From Portibacter marinus (GTDB lineage Bacteria > Bacteroidota > Bacteroidia > Chitinophagales > Saprospiraceae), in contig NZ_JAJNKB010000002.1 of the NCBI RefSeq assembly GCF_021533195.1, positions 496,001-560,000 on the forward strand: a DNA stretch of 64,000 nt, written 5' to 3'. Shown in pieces: positions 21,341 to 30,063 of the stretch. The number at the start of each line of letters is the position of its first letter. Position 1 is the stretch's first letter. The position numbers were made by a program, and so were the translations under genes. A model generated the notes under the pieces. The model saw nothing but the letters and a program-made list of their open reading frames with translations. It ran no database searches and had not been told where the DNA came from.

Positions 21341-21934
21341 TTAACGCTTTTGGTTTTCTATAAACCTTAAAAAATATTTACCAAGTATATCAAATTCCAA
21401 ATTGATTTTATCACCTACTCTAATTTGAGAAAAGGTTGTATGTTCATAAGTATAAGGAATAATGGCCACTGAAAATTTTCCATCACCAACATTAACGAGA
21501 GTTAGACTTACACCATTAATACAAATGCTGCCTTTTTCAACCATGTAATTGTTAAAGGACTTATCTACTGTAAATGAAAATACCCAACTTCCACCTTCTT
21601 CTTTGATAAATGTGCATTTTCCTGTTGCGTCTACATGCCCTTGAACAATATGTCCATCTAGTCTTTGATTAAGTGTGAGTGATCTTTCCAAATTAACATG
21701 GCTACCTTCTACAATTTCGCCCAGGTTTGACTTTTGCAGCGTCTCATTAATAATGGTTACCTGATATAGGTGGTTTTGTATGGCTACCACGGTAAGACAA
21801 ACACCATTGTGTGATACACTTTGGTCTACTTTAAGCTCAGAGGTGATATTGGACTCTACCCAAAAACTTTTATTAGTGCCATTTTTTGTGATCGACGTGA
21901 CCTTCCCAACGCTTTCAATAATACCTGTGAACAT
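21341..21934 (-). CDS. ribE: Riboflavin synthase (alpha subunit)
   Basis: This 197-residue enzyme converts two 6,7-dimethyl-8-ribityllumazine molecules to riboflavin plus a pyrimidinedione. It begins with the diagnostic MFTGIIESVGKV and consists of two lumazine-binding repeats: VSHNGVCLTVV, then LNQRLDGHIVQGHVDATG and GSICINGVSLTLV. Length is normal. It is on the same strand as the flanking T9SS genes but has its own spacing (about 200 and 65 bases), so an operon is not certain. Confidence 0.96.
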   Translation of the reverse strand: MFTGIIESVGKVTSITKNGTNKSFWVESNITSELKVDQSVSHNGVCLTVVAIQNHLYQVTIINETLQKSNLGEIVEGSHVNLERSLTLNQRLDGHIVQGHVDATGKCTFIKEEGGSWVFSFTVDKSFNNYMVEKGSICINGVSLTLVNVGDGKFSVAIIPYTYEHTTFSQIRVGDKINLEFDILGKYFLRFIENQKR

Positions 21935-21999
21935 GCTTAATAATTCTGATACGATATAAATCTAATAAAATGATAAGAAGAATCTGGCAGTCCTCCAGA

Positions 22000-24753
22000 T
22001 TATCTTGACCTAATGATGGTGACTGAACCAGCAAGTTGGCCTATAGTTGTTCCACTACTGCGTCCAATTTCACTTTCTAAAACTCTACACTTATAATAGT
22101 AAACTCCTTCGGCCAGTTCAGACCCGGAAATATCTGTACCGTCCCAGTTGATTTGCGGATCGTTAGTCTCGAAAACCAGCCCTCCCCACCTGTTATAAAT
22201 TTTGAGATCTATACTCGAAATGAATCGATTAGCTCTTGGGACAAAAAAATCATTGGCATTGTCACCATTTGGTGTGAATACATTAGGCAACTCGTATAAT
22301 GGGCAATTAGCAGAGCAAATGACCTCACTGAATTCACTTTCATTTCCTGAGCTGTCGATGGAGGTAATGGCATAACATCCAGACACTGAATTGTCTAGGA
22401 AGTCATCATATTCAAAATCCTGAGTGGCATCTATGTTAGCTATGAGTTCGAAGTCAATGCTGTCCTCAGAGAAATAAAGGTTAAAGGAAGATAGATCGGA
22501 GTCTGAAAGACATCCTAATTCCTTTTCGGACCATATTAATCTATTAATAAACTCTCCCTCACTACCCACAATGGTTTCATCGTCACAAAGATTGATAACG
22601 GTCAGGTCTGGAATACAGGGAGCCAGCGAGTCCTTGGGCACCTCACATCGTATTTGACTGAAATTGAATAATGGATCTTCGACACCGCTTATGCCATAAG
22701 TGCCTTCACTTCTGACTACATAGCAATATTCAAAGCCATTTTCCAAACCAGAAATTCTGAATCCTGAAGTTGTAGTCGAACCGATTGAATCCAGTTGACC
22801 AGATGTTGGATCTACCTCAAATATCGTATAGGAATAGTTTTCCCAAGGTACGCTTTCGGTCCATAAGAGATCCACCAATCTGTCATTTGAAGTAATTCCT
22901 AAAAATACGGAGGACGCCACGGAAGATGAACCGTAGAATGTATTGGTATTGCCAGTGAAAAAATCAATTCGATACCTAAAAGGAGTTTCAAGGGTATTTA
23001 AGCTTTGATCAATAAAAATCGAATCAATTTCTTCAGCAAAAAATTTGCTATTGATCTCAGTCCCAGGAACTTCCACAAATTCTGCTCCTGTAAACCCTTC
23101 TGCTCTCAGTAATTTGTAAGTGTAGGGGCCTGGAAATAATAAAGTATCCAGATCCGGAATTTTTGGTTTCACCCATTTGATTAGGATTTCTCCATCTACA
23201 CTTGAGGTTTCCTCTACAGTGACTCTTGTGATAATAGGAATATCTCTAACCAGAATACCACAAGATTCATTGGAAGGCAAACTGGCGACCGGATTAAAAG
23301 GAAAACCTTGCGACGAAATCTGTGCAAACTCTCCTAAAACTCTGTAGCAATAGGTGTTTCCTTTCAAAACATCCTCATCAAAATAGACGTATTTATCTTC
23401 TTCCTTTTCACGTGTAATAAAGACAATTTTTTCATAGCCTTTGCCTTCAAGTCCAGTTTCACATGTATCAAGAGGAAATTGAGTGCTTTTCAATTTTCGC
23501 CACACGGAAAAACCTTGAAAATAATTATTGGCAGCATCTTCGCATAAATAAGGATTATCCCAGGAAAGTTTTATTCTATCGGGAAAAGTCTCAGCGACTA
23601 AATTTTCCGGAGGTGGCCCTACCACTTTAATTCTAATGGTCTTTAAGGCTGCTAAACCACTTTCCTGGAGAGTAAAAACATCGTCAACAGCTTTTACAAC
23701 TACTTGATAATAAGTATCTGAAATGTGCTCACAAGTAGTTTGCCAAGCCAAATTAAGATTAACTTCAGGATCCACATATCCTTCATCATTGTCAAGTACA
23801 GCTGGCGATATATTGACCTCAAATGGCCCCCCTGTTACTGAGACACGCACTTGTTGACCTTCATCCGGATCATTGATCAGCAGAGGAATATTAACTTCTT
23901 CTCCGGCGATGACACAAATTTCCTCAATACTTTCGATAGTGGGAGGCCTATTTTCACAATCACTTACGAAAATCTGCATATCTCTTACTACGCTGCCGAT
24001 GAGAACACCTCCCCTATATTCATTGATCTTAATAGCAATATTGTATTCACCTACGACTTGTGGACTGTCCCAGACGAAATTGCCGGTTTCAGGATCTAAG
24101 GAAATTTGGTTAAAAGGACCACTCACAATTTCGTCGGGATACTTGTACTTAGGAACATCCATATCAGTTCCCTCACGGGGAATAACCAACTCGTAACTGA
24201 TGCTATCGCCATCTACATCATAAGCGTTGGGATTGTGTACAAATCTTTGACCTACGCAACCAAAATCAATAGGTTCCGAAAGCAATTGAACAGAACTATT
24301 AGAGCCCTGAAATTGTGCATTAAGAAAAGTAAAGGTGGTTTCTACATAAAACGGAATCTCAATAGAATTAGGAGCATTGACATTTAAAATATTAGCTACT
24401 CTATTCGGATCAGTAAAACTCATGGTATATGTTCCTCTTCCGGGATAAGTATGTTCTGCAGTGTAGAAATTCAATTTTATATCACCTTGTAATTCCTCAC
24501 CATTCCCATTGCCATTGCTTCTAAACACCGCTTCCATGGTTCCATCACCCCAATCCATCATCAGACTATCTCTGTCGGCATCAAAGCTGCTGGTCTTGGT
24601 ATAAGTAATGATGGTTGCCCTTATGGTCAGCTCACCTATTTGAGTATAGATAATTTCACCTGCCCGGTTATGTGTCGCGTTTAGACCCTCGTTCACAACC
24701 AGGAGTAAGGTGATGATTCCTGAAATTTTGAAAATGTTTCTGATCCCTTTAAT
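22000..24753 (-). CDS. Large secreted protein with CHU_C (T9SS type B) sorting domain
   Basis: This is a secreted protein of about 917 residues. It shows repeated beta-sandwich (fibronectin/cadherin-like) segments, including PPTIESIEEICVIAGEEVNI and several NVSSLVVN-type FN3-like blocks. It ends with the gliding-motility-associated C-terminal domain (LPNVFTPNGDNANDFF, then IYNRWGGLVFET, GVYYYKC), which marks T9SS type B export. The nearest GTG start (24696) would omit the signal peptide. In frame upstream, with no ATG, GTG or TTG, lie codons for a perfect signal sequence (IKGIRNIFKISGIITLLLVV) that directly follows a TAA at 24759-24757. I therefore extend the gene to the ATT at 24753-24751, an unusual start; a sequencing error is the alternative. 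It follows rfbD on the same strand. Confidence 0.78.
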   Translation of the reverse strand: MKGIRNIFKISGIITLLLVVNEGLNATHNRAGEIIYTQIGELTIRATIITYTKTSSFDADRDSLMMDWGDGTMEAVFRSNGNGNGEELQGDIKLNFYTAEHTYPGRGTYTMSFTDPNRVANILNVNAPNSIEIPFYVETTFTFLNAQFQGSNSSVQLLSEPIDFGCVGQRFVHNPNAYDVDGDSISYELVIPREGTDMDVPKYKYPDEIVSGPFNQISLDPETGNFVWDSPQVVGEYNIAIKINEYRGGVLIGSVVRDMQIFVSDCENRPPTIESIEEICVIAGEEVNIPLLINDPDEGQQVRVSVTGGPFEVNISPAVLDNDEGYVDPEVNLNLAWQTTCEHISDTYYQVVVKAVDDVFTLQESGLAALKTIRIKVVGPPPENLVAETFPDRIKLSWDNPYLCEDAANNYFQGFSVWRKLKSTQFPLDTCETGLEGKGYEKIVFITREKEEDKYVYFDEDVLKGNTYCYRVLGEFAQISSQGFPFNPVASLPSNESCGILVRDIPIITRVTVEETSSVDGEILIKWVKPKIPDLDTLLFPGPYTYKLLRAEGFTGAEFVEVPGTEINSKFFAEEIDSIFIDQSLNTLETPFRYRIDFFTGNTNTFYGSSSVASSVFLGITSNDRLVDLLWTESVPWENYSYTIFEVDPTSGQLDSIGSTTTSGFRISGLENGFEYCYVVRSEGTYGISGVEDPLFNFSQIRCEVPKDSLAPCIPDLTVINLCDDETIVGSEGEFINRLIWSEKELGCLSDSDLSSFNLYFSEDSIDFELIANIDATQDFEYDDFLDNSVSGCYAITSIDSSGNESEFSEVICSANCPLYELPNVFTPNGDNANDFFVPRANRFISSIDLKIYNRWGGLVFETNDPQINWDGTDISGSELAEGVYYYKCRVLESEIGRSSGTTIGQLAGSVTIIRSR

Positions 24754-24798
24754 GGTTTACTACTTCGAAATTAAAGAATAAACGTTTTTTATAACCAT

Positions 24799-25650
24799 TC
24801 AGTTGTTTATTTCTTTAAGACATTTCTGGAGACTTTTATGCCAATGGTTCAATTCTAGATTAAATTCATCGGCAATCTTGGATTTAATGAGTCTGGAATT
24901 ATTCGGTCTGGGAGCCGGGGTAGGGTACGCTGTACTTGGAATTCTGTTGATTTGTATATGCATCCCTGAAAGTTGAAAAATTGCTTCGGCAAAGTCTGCC
25001 CAGGAGATAAAACCCAGATTACTGTAGTTATAAATCCCCTGACCTTTGTCCTGCTTAATGATCTCAGTGATGACTTTTGCAAGATCTGCAGCGTTAGTTG
25101 GACTGCCGATTTGATCGTCAACAATATTGAGTTTGGTTCTTTCTGCTCCCAGTCGAAGCATGGTTTTGACAAAGTTATTTCCGAATGTTGAATACAGCCA
25201 TGACACTCTCAGTACAATGGCATTCTCGAAAACATCAAAAATGGCTTTCTCACCCGCTCTCTTGCTAAGTGCGTAAACTCCTTTCGGATGGCAGGGATCA
25301 CTCTCATGTAAGGGCACATTATGATCAGGATGATAAACATAGTCTGAGGATAGGTGGATTAATTTGCAATTTTGCTTCTTGGCCAACAGCGCTAGATTTC
25401 TGACAGCTTTGACATTGACATTAAAGCATTTGTCTTTTTCTTTTTCCGCAAGATCCACTGCAGTGTAAGCTGCGCAGTTAACAATGACATTGAAAGATTG
25501 GTCTTTAAAGTACTGCTCCATGCTTTTGATACTGCACAAATCAAGCTCTTTCTTATCTGCAAATGTATATCCATCGAGTCCAAGTTTTCTTAGTTCAGAA
25601 CCCAGCTGCCCATTGGCCCCAGTTACCAGTACCTTTTTCACACTATTCAT
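24799..25650 (-). CDS. rfbD: dTDP-4-dehydrorhamnose reductase
   Basis: This 283-residue SDR-family enzyme makes the last step of dTDP-L-rhamnose synthesis, using NADPH. It has the N-terminal GANGQLGSEL nucleotide loop, INCAAYTAVDLAE, the active-site YALSKRAGE (YxxxK), and the substrate-side block VLRVSWLYSTFGNNFV. It overlaps the end of rfbC by 8 bases, so the two are translationally coupled. dTDP-rhamnose feeds cell-surface polysaccharide synthesis, the opposite direction to the rhamnose catabolic genes near 50 kb. Confidence 0.93.
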   Translation of the reverse strand: MNSVKKVLVTGANGQLGSELRKLGLDGYTFADKKELDLCSIKSMEQYFKDQSFNVIVNCAAYTAVDLAEKEKDKCFNVNVKAVRNLALLAKKQNCKLIHLSSDYVYHPDHNVPLHESDPCHPKGVYALSKRAGEKAIFDVFENAIVLRVSWLYSTFGNNFVKTMLRLGAERTKLNIVDDQIGSPTNAADLAKVITEIIKQDKGQGIYNYSNLGFISWADFAEAIFQLSGMHIQINRIPSTAYPTPAPRPNNSRLIKSKIADEFNLELNHWHKSLQKCLKEINN

Positions 25651-26191
25651 AAGCTACATGCGACCCCAAAGGTGGAGCTACTTTGTCCTTTTGCGAAACA
25701 ATGAATTTAGAAGGCGGTTGAGGCCATTCTATATTCAGTGAGGGATCCAGGTAGGAAATTCCTTTTTCAGATTCGAAGTGATAGGGTGCATCGACTTTGT
25801 AAGAAAAGATGGTGTGATCTTCCAGGCAAAGGTAACCGTGTGCAAAGCCTTTAGGCACCAAAAGCTGAAGCTTATTTTCTGAGGATAATTCAATGGCATA
25901 AGTTTCGCCGTAAGTGCTGGATCCAGGCCGTATATCGATCACGACGTCAAATACAGCTCCATGCACTACACGCACCAGTTTTGTTTGACCAAAAGGTGGA
26001 AGCTGATAGTGAAATCCCCTAAAAATCTTCTGGTGTGACATCGCTTCGTTATCCTGAATAAAATCAATTTGCAATTCCGATTCTTCGAGCAATGATTTAT
26101 TGTAACTTTCGAAAAAGTACCCGCGATGATCTCCATGTATGATGGGTTTTAAAACCTTCAGTCCCGCGATGCCCGTTTCAATGATCTCCAT
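25643..26191 (-). CDS. rfbC: dTDP-4-dehydrorhamnose 3,5-epimerase
   Basis: This 182-residue cupin-fold enzyme epimerises dTDP-4-keto-6-deoxyglucose. Signature segments are HGDHRGYFFESYN, DNEAMSHQKIFRGFHYQ (with catalytic His), QTKLVRVVHGAVFDVVIDIR, and VPKGFAHGYLCLED. Length is normal. It starts 3 bases after the der stop region and its end overlaps rfbD. rfbA and rfbB are not in the window. Confidence 0.95.
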   Translation of the reverse strand: MEIIETGIAGLKVLKPIIHGDHRGYFFESYNKSLLEESELQIDFIQDNEAMSHQKIFRGFHYQLPPFGQTKLVRVVHGAVFDVVIDIRPGSSTYGETYAIELSSENKLQLLVPKGFAHGYLCLEDHTIFSYKVDAPYHFESEKGISYLDPSLNIEWPQPPSKFIVSQKDKVAPPLGSHVAYE

Positions 26192-26194
26192 TAC

Positions 26195-27505
26195 TTATTT
26201 TTCTTTAAAAACAATACTAATAGGTGTGCCAGTAAAATCAAAATGTTTTCTTAGCAGGTTTTCGAGAAATCCTTTATAGTTGGCTTTGATATGTTTAGGA
26301 TGATTGCAAAAAAATGCGAACGCGGGGTGCTTCAGTGGCAATTGCGTAACGTATTTGATCTTGATGATTCGACCTCTATTTGCAGGGGGTGGATTTCGTT
26401 CGATTTGCTCTAAAAGCAAATTATTCAATTCTGATGTCCGTATTTTCTGCTGTCGATTTTCGTAGACTTTTAGTGCAGCTTCGATGACCTGAAATATTCT
26501 TTGTTTCTCTAAGACAGAGACGAATAGAATGGGTATATCCTTAAATGGCGCAATCTTTCGCTTGATTTTTTCTGTAAATTCTTTAGCAGTATTGGTTTCC
26601 TTATCTTTGATCAGATCCCATTTATTGACCACTATAACCAATCCTTTTCTCCGCTTATGCACCAGTCCTAGTAAATTCATGTCCTGTGATTCAACTCCCG
26701 TCTGTGCGTCAATCATCAAAATACAAATATCTGACTCCTCGATCGCTCGGACTGCTCTCATGACAGAGTAAAACTCCAGGTCTTCGTGAACTTTACTTTT
26801 CTTTCTGATTCCCGCTGTGTCGATTAACATGAATTCCTTGCCAAACTTGTTATAGTAGGAATGAATAGAATCTCTGGTAGTACCTGCAATATCAGTGACA
26901 ATGTTCCGGTCCTCGCCCAGAAGGGCATTGGTCAATGAAGACTTTCCAACGTTCGGTTGGCCTATTATCGCCAATCGAGGCAATTCATCTTCATCCTCCT
27001 CTTCCTCATTCTCCGGCAGTTTTTCGGCTACAGCATCTAAAAGTTCCCCGGTACCTGAACCGGTGATCGAGCTAAGGAAAAAAGTCTCATCAAACCCTAG
27101 CGACCAGAATTCATTGGCAGATATTTCGCGTGTGCTATTATCCACTTTGTTAACGCCCAGAACCACGGGCTTATCGGCCCTTCTCAAAAAGTTCGCAACC
27201 TCTTCATCCAGATCAGTGATACCTGTAGTTACATCCGTAAGAAAGATGATTACTGCAGCTTCTTCAATGGCTATTTCGACTTGCACCCTTATGGCGGCTT
27301 CGAAGAGATCATCAGAATTCTTAACAAAACCTCCTGTATCTACTACTGTGAAGCTTTTGCCATTCCACTCACAGGTGCCGTAAATCCGGTCCCGGGTAAC
27401 CCCGCTGACATTATCGATGATGGCCTGCCGCTCTCCGACTAAACGGTTGTATAAAGTTGATTTTCCCACATTGGGACGCCCGACAATTGCTACTATTTTC
27501 GACAT
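26195..27505 (-). CDS. der: Ribosome biogenesis GTPase Der (EngA)
   Basis: This 436-residue protein has the unique tandem GTPase layout of Der: G domain 1 with GRPNVGKSTLYN, DTGGF and NKVDN, and G domain 2 from about residue 175 with GQPNVGKSSLTN, DTAGIRKK and NKWDLI. A C-terminal KH-like domain follows (about 355-436, KIKYVTQLPLKHPAFAFF). It acts in 50S assembly. An acidic linker (EEEEDEDE) joins the G domains. It is just upstream of rfbC on the same strand (3 bases). Confidence 0.96.
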   Translation of the reverse strand: MSKIVAIVGRPNVGKSTLYNRLVGERQAIIDNVSGVTRDRIYGTCEWNGKSFTVVDTGGFVKNSDDLFEAAIRVQVEIAIEEAAVIIFLTDVTTGITDLDEEVANFLRRADKPVVLGVNKVDNSTREISANEFWSLGFDETFFLSSITGSGTGELLDAVAEKLPENEEEEDEDELPRLAIIGQPNVGKSSLTNALLGEDRNIVTDIAGTTRDSIHSYYNKFGKEFMLIDTAGIRKKSKVHEDLEFYSVMRAVRAIEESDICILMIDAQTGVESQDMNLLGLVHKRRKGLVIVVNKWDLIKDKETNTAKEFTEKIKRKIAPFKDIPILFVSVLEKQRIFQVIEAALKVYENRQQKIRTSELNNLLLEQIERNPPPANRGRIIKIKYVTQLPLKHPAFAFFCNHPKHIKANYKGFLENLLRKHFDFTGTPISIVFKEK

Positions 27506-27561
27506 AAATTTTTATCTACCCGGCAAAGTTAACAAAGTTTACATGATCGCTTTAATCTGGA

Positions 27562-28446
27562 TTATTCCAACTGTTCTTTCCTGTATTTTCTCGGTGAAAC
27601 ACCCATCTGGCTTTTGAATAGCCTTGAGAAGTAAAGCGGGTCCTGAAAACCAAGTTTAAAGCTGATCTCCTTTATACTTAAATCTGTATAATTCAAGTAT
27701 TCACATGCCTTCTGCACTTTTTTCATGTTGAAAAATTTAAATAATGGGTATCCGGTACTTTTCTTAAAAGTGGAAAGAATGTGGGATGTGGAATAATGAA
27801 ATTTTTGAGCGAGATCCTCTGCTCTTAAGGACTTATCAATATGCTCTCTTAAGTAAGCTATAATGTCTTGAGTCAGGGTGTTTTTCTTGAAATTATTGCT
27901 GTTCCGATCTTCATTATTGAAGATGAAGGAGCTAATGAAATGGAGTGCCAGCAGACAAGCATATTCCAGATTTTTAGCCCGATAGTGATCACTCAGGACT
28001 TCAAATATTTGATCAAATACCTCAATTCTCTCATTCATATAAGGTACTTCGGTATCTTTTATGTTTAATTCAGCGTATCGTTGATAAAGAGCCTCTGACA
28101 GATGTCCGGAAAAGTGGATCCAGAATATGGTCCACGGATGTTCTTCTGAGGCTCCATAGCTATGAGGAGCATCTTTTTCTATAATGATGAATTGATTGGG
28201 CGATACAATGGTCTTTAGGTCCCTTTCTATAACCCATCCTTCTCCCCCGGTGCAATAAATAAAGATGTACTGTTTGGCACCATGTTGCCTTTCACGCATA
28301 TGATGCTCGGCATTAGGGTATTGTCCTATATCGGTAATATAAAACGGTGCAGTCATAGCATTGTTCTTCAACTCTTTTCTGGTTTTTTTAGGTATGACCA
28401 ATATCTTCTGACCAAGGAATCCTTGTTGAATTGCCAGACTATCCAT
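27562..28446 (-). CDS. AraC family transcriptional regulator
   Basis: This 294-residue protein has an N-terminal cupin sugar-sensing domain (about 30-165; YCTGGEGWVIERD, IIIEKDAPHSYGA, FWIHFSG) and a C-terminal double helix-turn-helix (about 195-290; SLRAEDLAQKFHYSTSHILSTFKKSTGYPLFKF, then EISFKLGFQDPLYFSRLFKSQMGVSPRKYR). It diverges from the sulfatase/transporter cluster across only 70 bases that contain the palindrome GGAAATTTCC (28475-28484). By analogy with RhaS/AraC-type activators it probably senses a sugar and controls that cluster; this is inference. Confidence 0.9.
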   Translation of the reverse strand: MDSLAIQQGFLGQKILVIPKKTRKELKNNAMTAPFYITDIGQYPNAEHHMRERQHGAKQYIFIYCTGGEGWVIERDLKTIVSPNQFIIIEKDAPHSYGASEEHPWTIFWIHFSGHLSEALYQRYAELNIKDTEVPYMNERIEVFDQIFEVLSDHYRAKNLEYACLLALHFISSFIFNNEDRNSNNFKKNTLTQDIIAYLREHIDKSLRAEDLAQKFHYSTSHILSTFKKSTGYPLFKFFNMKKVQKACEYLNYTDLSIKEISFKLGFQDPLYFSRLFKSQMGVSPRKYRKEQLE

Positions 28447-28516
28447 TCAGTTATTTTTTTAGTTATATTGCGAAGGAAATTTCCACCACAAAACATCCTT
28501 CAAATTAAGTTTTTAA

Positions 28517-29905
28517 ATGTCAATGTTTAAAGTTTTATGGCTTCATTTTTTTGCGATTGGATCAATGGTTTCCTGGGCTCAAACTGACGACAGACCTAAT
28601 ATCTTGTTGATAATTGCCGATGATCTGGGCTATGCTGATCTGGGTGTAACCGGAAGCAAGCAGATCAAAACGCCTAATATTGATCTATTGGCTAGGGAAG
28701 GAGTCTTCTGCAGTCAGGGCTATGTTTCCTCAGCAGTTTGTAGTCCATCTCGAGCTGGATTGATCACAGGCATAAATCAAGTCACTTTTGGTTATGATAA
28801 TAACATTGGAGGAAACCAACCAGGATTTGATCCCGATTATTTAGGCTTGCCCACAGTGATTAAAACCATTCCTGATTTTCTGGATAGTCTTGGCTATGTC
28901 AATGGTCTTGTAGGTAAATGGCATCTTGGAATGGAAGAGCACTTTCATCCACTAAAGCGCGGATTCCATGAATTTTGGGGTTATCGCGGAGGTGGACATG
29001 ACTATTTTCGAGCTACAGATACTGATCGAGGATATTTAGCTGCGCTGGAGTCCAATTATAAAAAACCTCAAGAAATCACATACCTCACTGATGATAAAGG
29101 AAACGAATGTGTAGATTTCATAAAACGGCATGGCAAAAAACCTTTTTTTCTTTACGCTTCTTTTAATGCCCCTCATACACCGATGCAGGCTACAGAAGAA
29201 GACCTTAAAAGATATGAATTTATTAAGGACGAAAAGCGAAGAACTTATGCAGCGATGGTACACCGCCTGGATGTTAATGTTGGTAAAATGATGAATGCTT
29301 TGAAAGAAGAGGGAGTCTATGACAATACCCTGATTGTTTTTATAAGTGACAATGGTGGGCCACAAGACAGCAATGCATCTAATAATGCACCATTTCGCGG
29401 TCAGAAGGGGACACTCCTAGAGGGAGGTATTCGAGTACCATTCATCATGACCTGGAAGAATGGTCTTCCATCCGGGAAGATCTATCACTCATTTGTCTCT
29501 TCATTAGATCTGGGCGCTACATTTCTATCTCTTGGAGGAGATGATCAAGTTGGGACCAAAGGGTTAGATGGCGTTAACCTTATTCCTTATTTAATTGGTG
29601 AATATGACGAGGCGCCCCATGAAGAGATGAAATGGCGTTTTACCATTAGTGCTTCTATTCGAAAAGGAAACTGGAAGTTAATCAGGCTTCCGGATCGATT
29701 ACCCATGCTATATAATCTCGAACAAGATGTATTTGAAAGTACTGATCTAAGAGAGCACTATCCTGAAAAGGCAAAAGGTCTTCTTAAAAGTCTGGGACAA
29801 TGGGATGTTGCCTTGCCTTACCCCGTATTTTTAGAAGGGGCTCAATGGAAAGCTAGACAGCTAGAGCTTTATGATAAGAATTATTCAAAGACTCCTCCAG
29901 AATAA
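28517..29905 (+). CDS. Secreted formylglycine-dependent sulfatase
   Basis: This 462-residue protein has a signal peptide (1-21, ending SWA-QTDD) and a complete sulfatase fold. The metal-binding start is NILLIIADDLGYADLG, and the sulfatase signature is CSPSR with Cys75 as the residue converted to formylglycine, followed by GLITG. Further motifs are VGKWHLGM, FISDNGGPQ and GGIRVPFI. It hydrolyses sulfate esters, probably on sugars, in the periplasm. It belongs to the S1 family; the position specificity cannot be read from the sequence. No maturating enzyme gene is in the window. It heads a cluster with another sulfatase, a sugar porter and an SGNH hydrolase. Confidence 0.94.
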   Translation: MSMFKVLWLHFFAIGSMVSWAQTDDRPNILLIIADDLGYADLGVTGSKQIKTPNIDLLAREGVFCSQGYVSSAVCSPSRAGLITGINQVTFGYDNNIGGNQPGFDPDYLGLPTVIKTIPDFLDSLGYVNGLVGKWHLGMEEHFHPLKRGFHEFWGYRGGGHDYFRATDTDRGYLAALESNYKKPQEITYLTDDKGNECVDFIKRHGKKPFFLYASFNAPHTPMQATEEDLKRYEFIKDEKRRTYAAMVHRLDVNVGKMMNALKEEGVYDNTLIVFISDNGGPQDSNASNNAPFRGQKGTLLEGGIRVPFIMTWKNGLPSGKIYHSFVSSLDLGATFLSLGGDDQVGTKGLDGVNLIPYLIGEYDEAPHEEMKWRFTISASIRKGNWKLIRLPDRLPMLYNLEQDVFESTDLREHYPEKAKGLLKSLGQWDVALPYPVFLEGAQWKARQLELYDKNYSKTPPE

Positions 29906-29973
29906 GCCATCATCAAATTGTCTATTCTGTAGGAATATGATTGTTGCAAACTTTACTTATAGACAAATTAATT

Positions 29974-29999
29974 TTTGCATATTAAAGGTTTAGTCTTTG
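29974..29999 (+). promoter_or_regulatory. Possible promoter before the second sulfatase
   Basis: TTTG at 29974-29977 and TAGTCTTTG at 29991-29999 resemble the -33 and -7 elements, but the spacing (about 14) is shorter than the usual 19 and the -7 has one extra base. Confidence 0.2.
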
Positions 30000-30063
30000 T
30001 AACATCATTAAAGAATATTTATCGCAGGTCGATTAATGTGGTCTGACAAAAGATTTTAAGTTT

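Noticed and set aside
26895-27383. 162-codon plus-strand frame rich in serine
   Set aside because: It is the complement of the der gene; the serine run is the reverse of the acidic linker.
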